NCBI GenBank assembly: GCA_014190475.1
Contig: BJGL01000007.1
Location: forward strand, 1-52,829
DNA length: 52,829 nt
Reading direction: 5' to 3'
From: Bacteroidota bacterium
Lineage (GTDB): Bacteria > Bacteroidota > Bacteroidia > Chitinophagales > Chitinophagaceae
Made by a program: the position numbers and the translations under genes. This document shows, piece after piece, positions 16,514 to 25,959 of this stretch. Position 1 is the first letter of the stretch. Each line of letters starts with the position of its first letter. The notes under the pieces were generated by a model. That model was given only the letters and a program-made list of their open reading frames with translations, did no database searches and was not told where the DNA came from.

Positions 16514-18912
16514 ACCAAGGCAATTTCCATGACCTGTCCCATTGTTTTCACATAATGAAAACGGACCCCTTTTATAAATCCCGGTTCAATTTCTTGCACG
16601 TCTTTCTCATTCTGAGCACAAAGGATAATTTCCTTGATACCAGAACGCTTGGCAGCTAGTACTTTTTCTTTGATTCCACCCACAGGTAGAACCTGCCCAC
16701 GCAATGTAATTTCGCCCGTCATTGCCAAATAAGATTTAACCTTCCGACCGGTAAGTACTGAGGCGATGGCAGTCATCATTGTAATACCCGCACTAGGACC
16801 ATCTTTGGGTACAGCTCCCTCCGGCACATGTATGTGAATGTTTTGCTTTGTAAATGAGTGAGGATCGATCTTATATTTTTTTGCATTAGCCTGCAAATAC
16901 GTGAACGCAGTGGTGGCACTTTCTTTCATCACATTTCCAAGGTTTCCTGTCAATTTCAACTCGCCTTTTCCTTCACAGCTACTGGCTTCAATAAATAATA
17001 TATCACCCCCAACATAAGTCCAGGCAAGTCCCACCGCTACACCGGGGATAGTTGCAGTTTTATAGAGATCATTGCTGTAGCGAGGTTTTCCTAATATCTT
17101 TTCCAATAAAGCAGGTCCTAATGAGGGCTTGATCTTTTCTTTTAGCACCAGTTCGCGTGCTTCAAAGCGCATGATGGATGCAATTTGTCTGTCCAACTCG
17201 CGCACACCACTTTCGCGGGTGTAATCCTGAATAATTCGTTCTATCATTTTATCCGTAAAACGAATCGGAGTACTTTTTAAACCATGGAGTTCTTTTTGCT
17301 TAGGAATAAGATGACGTTTTGCAATTTCAACCTTCTCCTCTACTGCATACCCACTCAAATCAATGATCTCTAATCGATCTCTTAATGCCGGTTGAATTCC
17401 TTGCAGATTATTTGCGGTGGCTATAAAAAGTACTTTACTCAAATCGTACTCTAATTCAAGATAATTGTCATAAAAGCTGCTGTTCTGCTCGGGATCCAAC
17501 ACCTCCAATAAAGCAGAGGATGGATCTCCTCTAAAATCATTTCCAATTTTATCAATTTCGTCCAGGATCATCACCGGGTTGGAAGATTGAACTTTCCGAA
17601 TGGATTGAAGGATTCGACCGGGCATTGCTCCGATATATGTTTTGCGATGTCCTCTGATTTCGCTTTCGTCATGAAGACCCCCAAGACTAAGCCTTACATA
17701 CTTACGCCCCAGCGCATTTGCAATACTTTTTCCCAAGGAAGTTTTTCCAATACCGGGAGGGCCCACAAAACAGAGGATAGGACTTTTCATGTCGCCCTTT
17801 AATTTCAAAACGGCTAAGTGTTCCAGAATTCGCTCTTTGATGCGCTTCATCCCATAATGATCCTTATCGAGTGTAGCCAATGCTTTTTTCAAATCATAAT
17901 GATCTGTAGTGTACGCTTCCCAGGGCAGATCTAACATTAAATCAAGATGATTATACACCACCGAATAATCAGGCGTGCTGGGATGCATACGCTCTAACTT
18001 TTCCACTCCCTTTTGAAAAGCAATTTTTGCAGTGTCTGGCCATTTTTTTTGCTCTGCCTTCTTCTGCATTTCCCGTATTTCTTGCGCGTTGGTATCGCCT
18101 CCTAATTCCTCTTTAATACTTTTTAATTGCTGTTGGAGGAAATATTCACGCTGCTGTTTATCCAGTTCAGTACGTGTTTTGGTTGTGACCTTGTTTCTGA
18201 GCTCTGCAAATTGTAATTCTTTTTGCAGGAGTTGCATCAATAAATCCGCGCGTTGCCGAATGGGATCTGTTTCCAGCAACTGTTGTTTCTCTTTTATATC
18301 CGTATTCAGATTACTGGAAACAAAGTGAATGAGAAATGCAGGATTCTCAATATTGCGGAGAATAATACCTGCTTCGGCAGGAATATTGGGAGACAATTGA
18401 ATGATCTGTGCAGCCAGTTCTTTAATGTTAGCTACATACGCATTGAAATCTTCATCGGCAGGTGCTTGTTCGTCTTGTAATGTAGTAATTGCTGCTTTGA
18501 AATAGGGTTCCTCCTCGGTAATGGAATTTATCCTAAAACGAACTTTACCTTGGATGATAATGGTAGTACCCCCATCCGGCATCTTAATCAATTTGACAAT
18601 CTTTGCCACAGTACCAATCTGCACTAAGTCCGCAATTCCAGGATCTTCAATATTACTGTCCTTCTGTGCCACTACACCAATCAACTTATCTCCTTTGTAC
18701 GCGTCCTGTACAGCCTTAATACTTTTATCTCTTCCCACCGTGATAGGAATAACTACTCCAGGGAATAACACAGTATTGCGAAGGGGCAAAAGGGGAATCG
18801 TATCAGGCACAGTAAGCTCCTGCCCATCCTCTTGTCCTCCCTCGTTTAAAGGGATGATTGGTAAAAAGTCCATTTCCTCCTCGGGTCCCAATATTAATTT
18901 ATTCACTTGCAT
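16510..18912 (-). CDS. lon: ATP-dependent protease Lon (endopeptidase La)
   Basis: This 800-residue cytoplasmic AAA+ serine protease degrades misfolded and regulatory proteins. It has the N-terminal substrate-binding LON domain (about residues 35-235), a coiled-coil linker ([20 protein letters not shown]), and the ATPase with Walker [10 protein letters not shown] (about residue 386) and Walker B MILDEIDK. The C-terminal protease domain has nucleophile S707 in PKDGPSAG and catalytic lysine near residue 750 in [10 protein letters not shown]. The length is normal for LonA. The start ATG 18912 precedes the canonical [12 protein letters not shown] segment. Confidence 0.97.
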   Translation of the reverse strand: MQVNKLILGPEEEMDFLPIIPLNEGGQEDGQELTVPDTIPLLPLRNTVLFPGVVIPITVGRDKSIKAVQDAYKGDKLIGVVAQKDSNIEDPGIADLVQIGTVAKIVKLIKMPDGGTTIIIQGKVRFRINSITEEEPYFKAAITTLQDEQAPADEDFNAYVANIKELAAQIIQLSPNIPAEAGIILRNIENPAFLIHFVSSNLNTDIKEKQQLLETDPIRQRADLLMQLLQKELQFAELRNKVTTKTRTELDKQQREYFLQQQLKSIKEELGGDTNAQEIREMQKKAEQKKWPDTAKIAFQKGVEKLERMHPSTPDYSVVYNHLDLMLDLPWEAYTTDHYDLKKALATLDKDHYGMKRIKERILEHLAVLKLKGDMKSPILCFVGPPGIGKTSLGKSIANALGRKYVRLSLGGLHDESEIRGHRKTYIGAMPGRILQSIRKVQSSNPVMILDEIDKIGNDFRGDPSSALLEVLDPEQNSSFYDNYLELEYDLSKVLFIATANNLQGIQPALRDRLEIIDLSGYAVEEKVEIAKRHLIPKQKELHGLKSTPIRFTDKMIERIIQDYTRESGVRELDRQIASIMRFEARELVLKEKIKPSLGPALLEKILGKPRYSNDLYKTATIPGVAVGLAWTYVGGDILFIEASSCEGKGELKLTGNLGNVMKESATTAFTYLQANAKKYKIDPHSFTKQNIHIHVPEGAVPKDGPSAGITMMTAIASVLTGRKVKSYLAMTGEITLRGQVLPVGGIKEKVLAAKRSGIKEIILCAQNEKDVQEIEPGFIKGVRFHYVKTMGQVMEIALV

Positions 18913-19035
18913 AAAATTATAAATGGCAGGTTGTCACCCCGGCCTTGCTATTTGTGCGCAAAAATGGGGCAGTTTGCTGAAATACAATGTTTCAACAATC
19001 ATGCCCCTGGGCCAAAACTGACAAAATGGGTTGAA

Positions 19036-19617
19036 TTAGAAGAAAGTAAGCCCCACTGACAGCTGAAATCCCTGGTTTCTCCATTTGCTGTCATTGGTGA
19101 GATCATTGATATCGCTTAGGCCGATAAAGTACCGTCCATTCAATCGAAAAGCACCCGCCTTGACCTGTACTCCTCCCAACATCGAAAAGTCCCCGTTCCG
19201 AAATGCATTTCCAGTATTTTGTAAGATGGAATTGTTTTTATCGATCAACACGCCATATTGCGGACCAGCTTGTAGACTAATAAATCCGCCCCCGAGTCGA
19301 TAGTTTAGTAAAATGGGAACAGACAAGTAATCAAGCTTTACGCTAGTCAATCCATTAAAAACATTTCCTAATAGGTTATTATAGCTAGTATCCAGCCGCG
19401 TGTTGTATTGATTAATTAACAACTCGGGCTGCAGGTAAAATTTTTTGGACAATTTAATTTCAGCAAAACCACCCAACGCATAACCCGATCTGAATTCGTC
19501 CTTAAAAGATTTGCCATCGACTTTTGTAACATTGGCTCCTGCCTTTACTCCTACATGAAATTGAGCAAATACAGGACAAGAAACTACCACTAGCAAGATG
19601 AATAATAGTTTACGCAT
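19036..19617 (-). CDS. outer-membrane beta-barrel protein, PorT-like
   Basis: With ATG 19617 the protein has 193 residues and opens with a typical signal peptide (MRKLLFILLVVVSCPVFAQ). The upstream in-frame extension to 19686 reads through the promoter region and is not homologous. The mature part begins FHVGVKAGANVTKVDG and continues as alternating strands (KKFYLQPELLINQY, KLDYLSVPILLNYRLGGGF, SLQAGPQYGVLID), closing in FQLSVGLTFF. This is the pattern of the small outer-membrane beta-barrel (PorT/OmpW-like) family. The function is unknown. A -7 box lies at 19640-19647. Confidence 0.83.
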   Translation of the reverse strand: MRKLLFILLVVVSCPVFAQFHVGVKAGANVTKVDGKSFKDEFRSGYALGGFAEIKLSKKFYLQPELLINQYNTRLDTSYNNLLGNVFNGLTSVKLDYLSVPILLNYRLGGGFISLQAGPQYGVLIDKNNSILQNTGNAFRNGDFSMLGGVQVKAGAFRLNGRYFIGLSDINDLTNDSKWRNQGFQLSVGLTFF

Positions 19618-19639
19618 AAGGTTGATTTTGTTAGTTAGA

Positions 19640-19647
19640 CAAATATA
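19640..19647 (-). promoter_or_regulatory. -7 element for the PorT-like gene
   Basis: The minus strand reads TATATTTG, an exact TAnnTTTG match, 22 nt before ATG 19617. It separates this gene transcriptionally from the metallophosphoesterase upstream. Confidence 0.55.
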
Positions 19648-19692
19648 CCCCGTACTAATGCTGCAGCTCCCTGGGATATTATCCACCGGGTG

Positions 19693-20946
19693 TTAATCTT
19701 TTGAAAACAATTCAATTACTGTAATCTCTGGCAAAATCCCGACTCGTCCGGGGTAACCGATAAAACCAAATCCCCTGTTAACATACAGCGTTTGAGTTGC
19801 TTGCCTATAAACACCAGCCCACTCGCTATATACATATTGTACTGGACTCCACTGTAAACCCGGAATCTCAAACCCAAACTGCATTCCATGCGTATGTCCT
19901 GATAGGGTTAGCGCTACCGAAGGATATTGCTCCAAGATTTCAGCACGCCAATGGGAAGGATCGTGACTTAATAAAATGGAAAAAGGAATTTGCTCAGCAC
20001 CAGCAAAGGCTTTTTTAAAATTCCCATATTTAGGAAATCTACTTTTTGCACTCCAATTCTCAATACCAATGATACCAATACTACTTTGATTGCGCGTTAC
20101 AACCACATGTTCATTCATCAACAACTGCCAACCCATTTTCGCATGCACGGCTTTAAGCTTTTCGAAATTGGCTATTTTTTGTGCGGGGGATTCCCATTGA
20201 ACATAATCCGCATAATCATGATTGCCCGTGATGGAGTATACCCCCATGGGTGCTTTCAATTTTGCAAATAATGGCCAATATTCATCCATCTCGCTGGCCA
20301 GGTTATTGACCAGATCTCCCGTAAATAAGATCAAATCAGGTGCTTGATCCAAAATCAGTTGGATCCCTTTTTCTACGGCAAGAGGATCGGTAAAACTTCC
20401 AGCATGTATATCTGATAACTGAACAATTTTCAAGCCATCAAAAGCGACAGGCAGTGTTGGAAAAGTAAGTCTTAGTTTTCTGAGTTGATAACGATACCGG
20501 TTATTAATGCCATAAGATAAAGCACTAAAGAGTCCTGCTCCCGCTAACAGGCCTGCCCAACTTAAAAACACAGAACGAGAAAATAACACTTCGCTACTAC
20601 CAGCATTTTTATTTTTTGGCAATACCTGGTACCCCAACCACTGCACTACTCTTCTTAAATCATCTGTTAAAAAAAATAGCGAAGCAATCAGTTTGGCAAA
20701 AAAAAGACCGGCCACCAAAGCAAATAAAATTGAACGGGCATAATGAGGCCCCGGCTTGGAAAAAAAATAAGGAAGCAGGATCACCAGTGAAATACTCAAC
20801 ACAGTAATCGACCAATACAACGTATGCCAAACCAATCGACTTTTAACCGGCAACCCGGCAGTAACGGTACGAATGGCCTGAAAAACGTACCAGTCTAATA
20901 TCAACAAAATGGCCAAAAAAATCCACCAAAAGGGGGCGTTTCGCAT
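19693..20946 (-). CDS. membrane-bound metallophosphoesterase
   Basis: The 417-residue protein has about four N-terminal membrane spans (residues 5-145), then a calcineurin-like phosphoesterase domain. The metal motifs are LSDIHAG (DxH), FTGDLVNN (GD), ITGNHDY (GNHD), SHDPSHW and LSGHTHGMQFG (GHTH). Related YkuE/YaeI-type proteins cleave lipid or nucleotide phosphoesters such as UDP-diacylglucosamine, but the substrate here is unknown. I prefer ATG 20946 over the TTG at 20970. A -7 box at 20955-20962 lies between the two, so the TTG would not be transcribed from it. The gene is divergent from parA. Confidence 0.88.
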   Translation of the reverse strand: MRNAPFWWIFLAILLILDWYVFQAIRTVTAGLPVKSRLVWHTLYWSITVLSISLVILLPYFFSKPGPHYARSILFALVAGLFFAKLIASLFFLTDDLRRVVQWLGYQVLPKNKNAGSSEVLFSRSVFLSWAGLLAGAGLFSALSYGINNRYRYQLRKLRLTFPTLPVAFDGLKIVQLSDIHAGSFTDPLAVEKGIQLILDQAPDLILFTGDLVNNLASEMDEYWPLFAKLKAPMGVYSITGNHDYADYVQWESPAQKIANFEKLKAVHAKMGWQLLMNEHVVVTRNQSSIGIIGIENWSAKSRFPKYGNFKKAFAGAEQIPFSILLSHDPSHWRAEILEQYPSVALTLSGHTHGMQFGFEIPGLQWSPVQYVYSEWAGVYRQATQTLYVNRGFGFIGYPGRVGILPEITVIELFSKD

Positions 20947-20954
20947 AGGGTCGG

Positions 20955-20962
20955 CAAAATTA
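20955..20962 (-). promoter_or_regulatory. -7 element 8 nt before the metallophosphoesterase ATG
   Basis: The minus strand reads TAATTTTG, an exact TAnnTTTG match. The spacing to ATG 20946 leaves only a few nt of leader and decides the start choice for this gene. Confidence 0.5.
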
Positions 20963-20974
20963 GTGGGCAAAACT

Positions 20975-20982
20975 TATTTTTG
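20975..20982 (+). promoter_or_regulatory. -7 element for the parA-parB operon
   Basis: TATTTTTG matches TAnnTTTG and lies 63 nt before parA ATG 21046. It is back to back with the minus-strand element at 20955-20962. Confidence 0.45.
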
Positions 20983-21045
20983 CGGTCTTACCCGGAACTA
21001 TCATCTTTATAGCTAACAAACTCAACCCAAGGAAGTTCAGCGGAC

Positions 21046-21849
21046 ATGGCAAGAATTATAGGAGTAGCAAATCAAAAAGGAGGAGTGGGTAAAACCACCA
21101 CAGCAATCAACCTGGCGGCAAGCTTAGCCGTATTGGAATTTAAAACACTACTGGTGGATGCGGACCCGCAAGCCAATAGTACCACGGGAGTGGGGTTTGA
21201 TTTGCATAATGTAACGCAAAGCCTATATGATTGCATGGTCAATCAGGCACGTGCCCGGGATGTGATCTTAAAAACGGAGATCCCTAATTTAGAATTAATC
21301 CCTTCTCATATTGACTTAGTTGGCGCCGAGATTGAAATGATCAATCATCCCAACCGGGAGATGGTGCTTAAATCGATGCTCGATTCCGTTCGCAACGATT
21401 ACGACTTCATTATTATCGACTGCTCTCCTTCCCTTGGATTAATTACTGTCAATGCCTTGACAGCTGCAGATGCAGTGGTAATTCCTGTACAAGCGGAGTT
21501 TTTTGCGTTAGAAGGTTTAGGCAAGTTGCTCAACACGATCAAAATTGTACAGAGCCGATTAAACACTGAACTGGTCATTGAGGGCATCTTGATGACCATG
21601 TATGATGGTAGACTTCGACTTTGCAATCAAGTGGTCAGCGAAGTAAGAAGACATTTTGAAGACATGGTCTTTACCACTATTGTTCACCGCAATGCAAGAC
21701 TTGCCGAGGCCCCGAGCACAGGAAAGCCTGTTATCTTGTATGACGCCAACAGCAAAGGAGCTGCCAACTATTTGAACTTGGCAAAAGAGATTTTGCAAAA
21801 AAATAACCTCACGCGTATCAAGAATGAGGAGCGTATCCTCGAACCCTAA
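21046..21849 (+). CDS. parA: ParA family chromosome-partitioning ATPase
   Basis: The 267-residue protein is a small chromosomal ParA/Soj. The deviant Walker A KGGVGKTT (residues 11-18, signature lysine K11 and P-loop K16) is followed by [25 protein letters not shown] (Walker B) and [14 protein letters not shown]. There is no N-terminal helix-turn-helix, unlike plasmid type Ia ParA. It binds DNA non-specifically and moves ParB-parS complexes to segregate replication origins. It is directly followed by parB (3-base gap), which supports a chromosomal ParABS system. No 16-bp parS-like inverted repeat centred on CACGTG was seen in the window. Confidence 0.95.
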   Translation: MARIIGVANQKGGVGKTTTAINLAASLAVLEFKTLLVDADPQANSTTGVGFDLHNVTQSLYDCMVNQARARDVILKTEIPNLELIPSHIDLVGAEIEMINHPNREMVLKSMLDSVRNDYDFIIIDCSPSLGLITVNALTAADAVVIPVQAEFFALEGLGKLLNTIKIVQSRLNTELVIEGILMTMYDGRLRLCNQVVSEVRRHFEDMVFTTIVHRNARLAEAPSTGKPVILYDANSKGAANYLNLAKEILQKNNLTRIKNEERILEP

Positions 21850-21852
21850 CGA

Positions 21853-22770
21853 ATGAGCACACCAAAACAAAATAAAGATCAGCTGGGAAAAGGTATTCGT
21901 TCTTTATTACAAAGTATCGATACAGATCTCAAAACTACAAGTGGTCAATTAAAGCCTTCCGTAGTAGAGCACGTTACATCCAGTTCTCGAATTTCTATTC
22001 AAGATATAGAACCCAATCCCAAACAACCCCGTCGTGATTTTGAAGAGACCGCCTTGCAGGAGTTGGCTACCTCTATCAAAATTCATGATATCATTCAACC
22101 GGTAACCGTCTCTAAGCTATCCAATGGTAAATACAGATTGATAGCTGGAGAGCGTCGGTGGCGTGCAGCAAAGCTGGCTGGCCTAAAGGATATTCCTGCT
22201 TTTATTCGACAAGCAAACGATCAGCAATTACTTGAACTGGCATTGCTAGAAAACTTACAACGTGAAGACCTCAATGCGATGGAAGTAGCCTTGAGCTACA
22301 AGCGCATGATGGACGAATTGGAATATACCCAAGAGCAGGTGGCGGATCGTATGGGTAAGGATAGAAGTACCGTTGCCAATGTAATCAGATTATTAAAGCT
22401 ACCCCCCGACATACAATTGGCAGTCAGAAAAGGATCACTCTCCATGGGGCATGCCAGAGCTTTGATTGCATTGGAGCTAGTCGATGCTCAACTCATTGCA
22501 TTCAAAGAAATAGTAGCCAAAGGGCTGTCTGTTCGACAAACGGAAGCGCTAGTGCAACAACTAAAAAAAGAGTTGCCCGCTGTTAAAAAAATTAAAAATT
22601 CAACCAGCGCTTCACCATACAGAAGAATTGAAGATAAATTAGCAACACACTTCAGCACCCGGGTAAGAATTAAACAAAGCAAGCGTGGTGACGGACAATT
22701 GATCATTGAATACTACACCACGGAAGAGCTCAACAAGATTCTTCGGCAACTGAATGTTCCACTGGACTAA
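21853..22770 (+). CDS. parB: ParB/Spo0J chromosome-partitioning protein
   Basis: The 305-residue protein has the usual ParB order. The N-terminus is KDQLGKGIRSLL. The CTPase/ParB-N domain follows, with IEPNPKQPRRDFEE and RLIAGERRWRAAKLAG (about residues 93-108). A helix-turn-helix region (TQEQVADRMGKDRSTVANVIRLLKLP) comes next, and the dimerising C-terminus ends IIEYYTTEELNKILRQL. It binds parS and spreads as a CTP-dependent clamp. Its stop overlaps the ATG of the DUF5683 gene by one base, so the three genes form one operon. Confidence 0.95.
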   Translation: MSTPKQNKDQLGKGIRSLLQSIDTDLKTTSGQLKPSVVEHVTSSSRISIQDIEPNPKQPRRDFEETALQELATSIKIHDIIQPVTVSKLSNGKYRLIAGERRWRAAKLAGLKDIPAFIRQANDQQLLELALLENLQREDLNAMEVALSYKRMMDELEYTQEQVADRMGKDRSTVANVIRLLKLPPDIQLAVRKGSLSMGHARALIALELVDAQLIAFKEIVAKGLSVRQTEALVQQLKKELPAVKKIKNSTSASPYRRIEDKLATHFSTRVRIKQSKRGDGQLIIEYYTTEELNKILRQLNVPLD

Positions 22771-23363
22771 TGAAACGGCTGCAATTAAGCTTTATTCTCT
22801 CTCTCCTTTTTTTGTTTGTACCACCTTACAGTTGGTCACAACAAACCAATCCTATACCCCAAAGCACAAACAAGTATGATTCAGCACAAGCCGCACATAG
22901 CCCGCGTAAAGCCGCCATTCGTTCAGCATTATTACCTGGACTGGGCCAGATCTACAATAAAAAATACTGGAAACTTCCTTTAGTATACGGAGCCTTGGGA
23001 GCGAGTGGTGCCGTATTTGTTTACAACCTGACTAATTACCGGGATACCCGTTTTGCTTACCGTGTTAAATACAATATGAGGGTCAACCAAACCGATTCTC
23101 TATTATTCAACTCGATTAAATCGAACTTACAACCTCTGCCAGAGGAAAGCCTTCGTTACTATCGGGATCAATTTAGACGTGATATTGACTATTCTGTGCT
23201 TTTCTTTCTTCTCTTGTGGGGCCTTAACGTTGTAGACGCTTCTGTAGATGCACACCTTAAAACGTTTGATGTAGGGCCTGATTTAAGTTTTCAATTAAAG
23301 GCGGGTTATAGTGAGTTGGCCCATACCAATGGACTTAGTCTGAGGATGAGAGTTGGCAAATAA
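22770..23363 (+). CDS. DUF5683 domain-containing membrane protein
   Basis: The 197-residue protein starts with a signal peptide (about residues 1-23, ending SWSQ). It then shows the DUF5683 pattern: SPRKAAIRSALLPGLGQIYNKKYWKLPLVYGALGASGAVFVY, a charged middle with RYYRDQFRRDIDYSV, and a second hydrophobic segment (VLFFLLLWGLNVVDASVDAHL) before the FDVGPDLSF tail. In Bacteroidota this family commonly follows parAB, but its function is not known. TAATG overlap with parB indicates translational coupling and hints at a link between chromosome segregation and the envelope. That link is inference. Confidence 0.85.
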   Translation: MKRLQLSFILSLLFLFVPPYSWSQQTNPIPQSTNKYDSAQAAHSPRKAAIRSALLPGLGQIYNKKYWKLPLVYGALGASGAVFVYNLTNYRDTRFAYRVKYNMRVNQTDSLLFNSIKSNLQPLPEESLRYYRDQFRRDIDYSVLFFLLLWGLNVVDASVDAHLKTFDVGPDLSFQLKAGYSELAHTNGLSLRMRVGK

Positions 23364-23408
23364 CAAGTTTACACTGACCCATATCAATACAATCAACAAG
23401 GCTTGACT

Positions 23409-23416
23409 TAACTTTG
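23409..23416 (+). promoter_or_regulatory. -7 element for dapB
   Basis: TAACTTTG, the same octamer as before the tRNA at position 10, lies 16 nt before ATG 23433. It lies immediately upstream of an in-frame TTG at 23418, favouring the ATG as the start. Confidence 0.55.
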
Positions 23417-23432
23417 TTTGAATTCAATCAGC

Positions 23433-24149
23433 ATGAAAATCGCACTTATTGGTTACGGCAAGATGGGAAAAGCTATCGAGGAAATTGCATTACAACAAGG
23501 GCATACTATCGTTTTAAAGATAAACAGTCATAATAAAGAATTATTAACCGCCTCCTCACTTCAAAAAGCAGATGTTGCCATTGAGTTTACCACTCCGGAA
23601 AGTGCAATAGAGAACATTGAATGTTGTTTACAAGCTGGGATACCCCTTGTATGCGGAACGACTGGCTGGATACATGCACTACCAGAAATTCAAGCCCGTT
23701 GCGCAACCTTGAATGGAAGCATGGTGTACGCTAGTAATTTCAGCATTGGCGTCAACTTATTCTTTGAGTTGAATTCAAGACTGGCTTCACTCATGGCCAA
23801 CCAATTGCAGTACGAGGTAATCCTGGAAGAAATTCATCATACCCAAAAAAAAGATGCACCCAGTGGTACAGCCTTAACCTTAGCCAACGAAATTTTAGCG
23901 CATACTAAAAAAAAGAAACAATGGGTGAATGATATCAGTGACAATCCAGAGGACCTAGAAATCATTAGTCAACGAATTGATCCAACACCGGGAACCCATC
24001 GCGTCAAATACGCATCTGTTGTAGATGACATTGAAATAATTCATACCGCCCACAATCGCACCGGCTTTGCTGCGGGAGCCGTATTGGCAGCCAACTTTTT
24101 AAAGGACAAAAAAGGTATCTACACCATGAAAGATGTGTTGGGCCTTTGA
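23433..24149 (+). CDS. dapB: 4-hydroxy-tetrahydrodipicolinate reductase
   Basis: The 238-residue protein is DapB, the NAD(P)H-dependent reductase that makes tetrahydrodipicolinate for diaminopimelate and lysine. The Rossmann start is MKIALIGYGKMGKAIEEIA. VCGTTGW, VYASNFSIGVNLFFEL, the catalytic EEIHHTQKKDAPSGTALTLA and the C-terminal HNRTGFAAGAVLAANFL are all present. At 238 residues it is slightly shorter than the proteobacterial enzyme, as usual in Bacteroidota. I chose ATG 23433 because the family begins there; the in-frame TTG at 23418 directly follows the -7 box. It is convergent with the TlpA gene. Confidence 0.95.
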   Translation: MKIALIGYGKMGKAIEEIALQQGHTIVLKINSHNKELLTASSLQKADVAIEFTTPESAIENIECCLQAGIPLVCGTTGWIHALPEIQARCATLNGSMVYASNFSIGVNLFFELNSRLASLMANQLQYEVILEEIHHTQKKDAPSGTALTLANEILAHTKKKKQWVNDISDNPEDLEIISQRIDPTPGTHRVKYASVVDDIEIIHTAHNRTGFAAGAVLAANFLKDKKGIYTMKDVLGL

Positions 24150-24154
24150 TTCGA

Positions 24155-25255
24155 TTAATTACAACCCAGGAACTGACACAACGTTTGTTCCAACGCGGGG
24201 CCTCTAAGATTTTTTGCGATTATTTTTCCAGTGGGATCCACCAAAAAATTAGCCGGAATACCTGATACGCGATAGAGTTTAGCCGCTTCATTATTCCAGT
24301 ACTTTAGATCACTGACTTGCGTCCAGGTTAATCCATCTTTTCGGATCGCTTCGAGCCACTTCTCACGCAGATCCTCTCGATCAAGGGAAACGCCCAGCAC
24401 CGTAAAATTCTTTGATTTGAATTTGTTGTAATTATAAACTACAGTTGGATTTTCCTGTCGGCAGGGTCCACACCAACTTGCCCAAAAATCAACAAGCACG
24501 TACTTACCTCGAAATGAGGAAAGAGAAACGGGCTTTCCATTCACATCCGGCTGCGTAAAGTCAATAGCTTGCGAACCGATGGCTCCCACTTTTGAATCTT
24601 GAATCAGCGCGTTGAGCTGTTGTCCCATGGTACCTCGCTGATTCGAGGCTGACAACTGATTAAATCGTTGCTCTAATTGCAAGGGATCGTTTGAAAATCC
24701 GTAAGTAGCGGCTAGTACAAACGGGGTAACGGGCGAACCCGGATGTACTTTAACCAAATTATCAATTTGCTCCTGCATTTTAAGATTTGCCAGCGTGTAC
24801 GCTTGCATCATGCTATCACGCTTAGGACCTGCGCCTGCTTCGTTTAGTAAATTTGCTTGGTTATTTCGCAATTGTACATAGGGCATAAAACGAGTTACAA
24901 AATCCCGAAACACCTGATGAGTTTGACTTCCTGTAACAACCCAATTCATCGGATTACCTTTTTCACCTTTTACAAGAATGGGGGCGTTTTCAAGAAATAG
25001 CTCAGCGGGCTGTTGCTGATCCCCAACAAATAAAAATACCAAAGCAGGCTCTCCCAGTTGTCCACGGAGTATAAACTGTTCTTTCAACAAAGTGGTAGTT
25101 AAAAAAGGAGCATTTTCTCCACTTCGAAAAAGACGCACCGGTACACTATCAGCAAATCCTGTTAGTTGACCTTTGAGTTCAAAACCACTTCCCTCCTGCG
25201 CCACCAGCATAAAGGCATGCAAACAAAAGAGGGTAAGAAAAAAAATATTTTTCAT
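24155..25255 (-). CDS. TlpA-family thiol-disulfide oxidoreductase with DUF4369
   Basis: Starting at ATG 25255 gives 366 residues with a signal peptide (MKNIFFLTLFCLHAFMLVAQ). The N-terminal DUF4369 domain (about residues 22-115, FELKGQLTGFADSVPVRLF) is followed by a helical linker. A C-terminal AhpC/TSA-thioredoxin domain holds the redox pair in WASWCGPCRQE and the cis-proline loop SGIPANFLVDPTGKI. Such proteins reduce periplasmic disulfides in Bacteroidota. The longer frame to 25330 would overlap the upstream gene and lacks homology. It lies 10 bases after the TrpF-like gene on the same strand. Confidence 0.9.
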   Translation of the reverse strand: MKNIFFLTLFCLHAFMLVAQEGSGFELKGQLTGFADSVPVRLFRSGENAPFLTTTLLKEQFILRGQLGEPALVFLFVGDQQQPAELFLENAPILVKGEKGNPMNWVVTGSQTHQVFRDFVTRFMPYVQLRNNQANLLNEAGAGPKRDSMMQAYTLANLKMQEQIDNLVKVHPGSPVTPFVLAATYGFSNDPLQLEQRFNQLSASNQRGTMGQQLNALIQDSKVGAIGSQAIDFTQPDVNGKPVSLSSFRGKYVLVDFWASWCGPCRQENPTVVYNYNKFKSKNFTVLGVSLDREDLREKWLEAIRKDGLTWTQVSDLKYWNNEAAKLYRVSGIPANFLVDPTGKIIAKNLRGPALEQTLCQFLGCN

Positions 25256-25265
25256 AGCAATTACA

Positions 25266-25892
25266 TTAACGAACCTGTTGGCGAAACTGTAAAATAGTTT
25301 TAAAGTCTTTTTCTCCAGGGGCGGTTTCAAATGATTGTGTTAGATCGGGTCCAAAAAAATCCGGATGTGAAAATTTACGAATCATTCCAGCTTGCTGCTC
25401 TTTTATATCGCCTGAAAGAAAGAACGGTTTTTCGATACGGAGCGCCTGTAAAAGTGACCAGTCAAAAGCATTTCCATATACTCCAGCAGTAGTCTGGGTA
25501 TGGCCAGTGAATAAATAATAATCACAGACAGCATCGTAATTAGCAAGCTGTTTTTCAAGTTCAGCCGCTGCATCACCTACTTGAAAAGATTTGATCACTT
25601 CCACCTCTGTACTCAAGTCCTCACATAAGGAAGGATCCTCTACCCCATTCAATTGAACAACATCCAACTTATACATATCAATCCAATCCAACGCCTCCGA
25701 GAGTGAAGGATTAAAGAGTATACCCACTTTTTTTAAATCAAAATCAGCCTTGCAAACTTCTTTGCCATCCAATGAATTTCCGGCAAACCAAGGAGAATCC
25801 GGCACCAACACGATACCAGCCATATCTACCTCTAATCCGTCAAGTTGTTGAAGTTGCTTAAAGGTTGTAATCCCACAAACTTTTATATTCAT
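25266..25892 (-). CDS. divergent phosphoribosylanthranilate isomerase-like (TrpF family) protein
   Basis: The 208-residue protein follows the TrpF (beta/alpha)8 outline. It starts with MNIKVCGIT holding the catalytic-type cysteine C6, then has VDVVQLNG-type strand LDVVQLNGVED, FFLSGDI, and a final FETAPGEKD. Several expected residues are changed. The general-acid aspartate of the LFD motif is threonine (T129 in YLFTGHTQ). The GGTG phosphate loop reads AGVYG, and the SPR motif after the second strand reads SPWF. No other trp gene is nearby. It may be an isomerase with altered chemistry or a non-catalytic paralogue. The family call is firm; activity is doubtful. Confidence 0.7.
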   Translation of the reverse strand: MNIKVCGITTFKQLQQLDGLEVDMAGIVLVPDSPWFAGNSLDGKEVCKADFDLKKVGILFNPSLSEALDWIDMYKLDVVQLNGVEDPSLCEDLSTEVEVIKSFQVGDAAAELEKQLANYDAVCDYYLFTGHTQTTAGVYGNAFDWSLLQALRIEKPFFLSGDIKEQQAGMIRKFSHPDFFGPDLTQSFETAPGEKDFKTILQFRQQVR

Positions 25893-25959
25893 TTTTTGCG
25901 TCGATTGATCCGGTAAAGATCGCCATTTTACCTAACTTACTATCTTAAAATTACACCCG

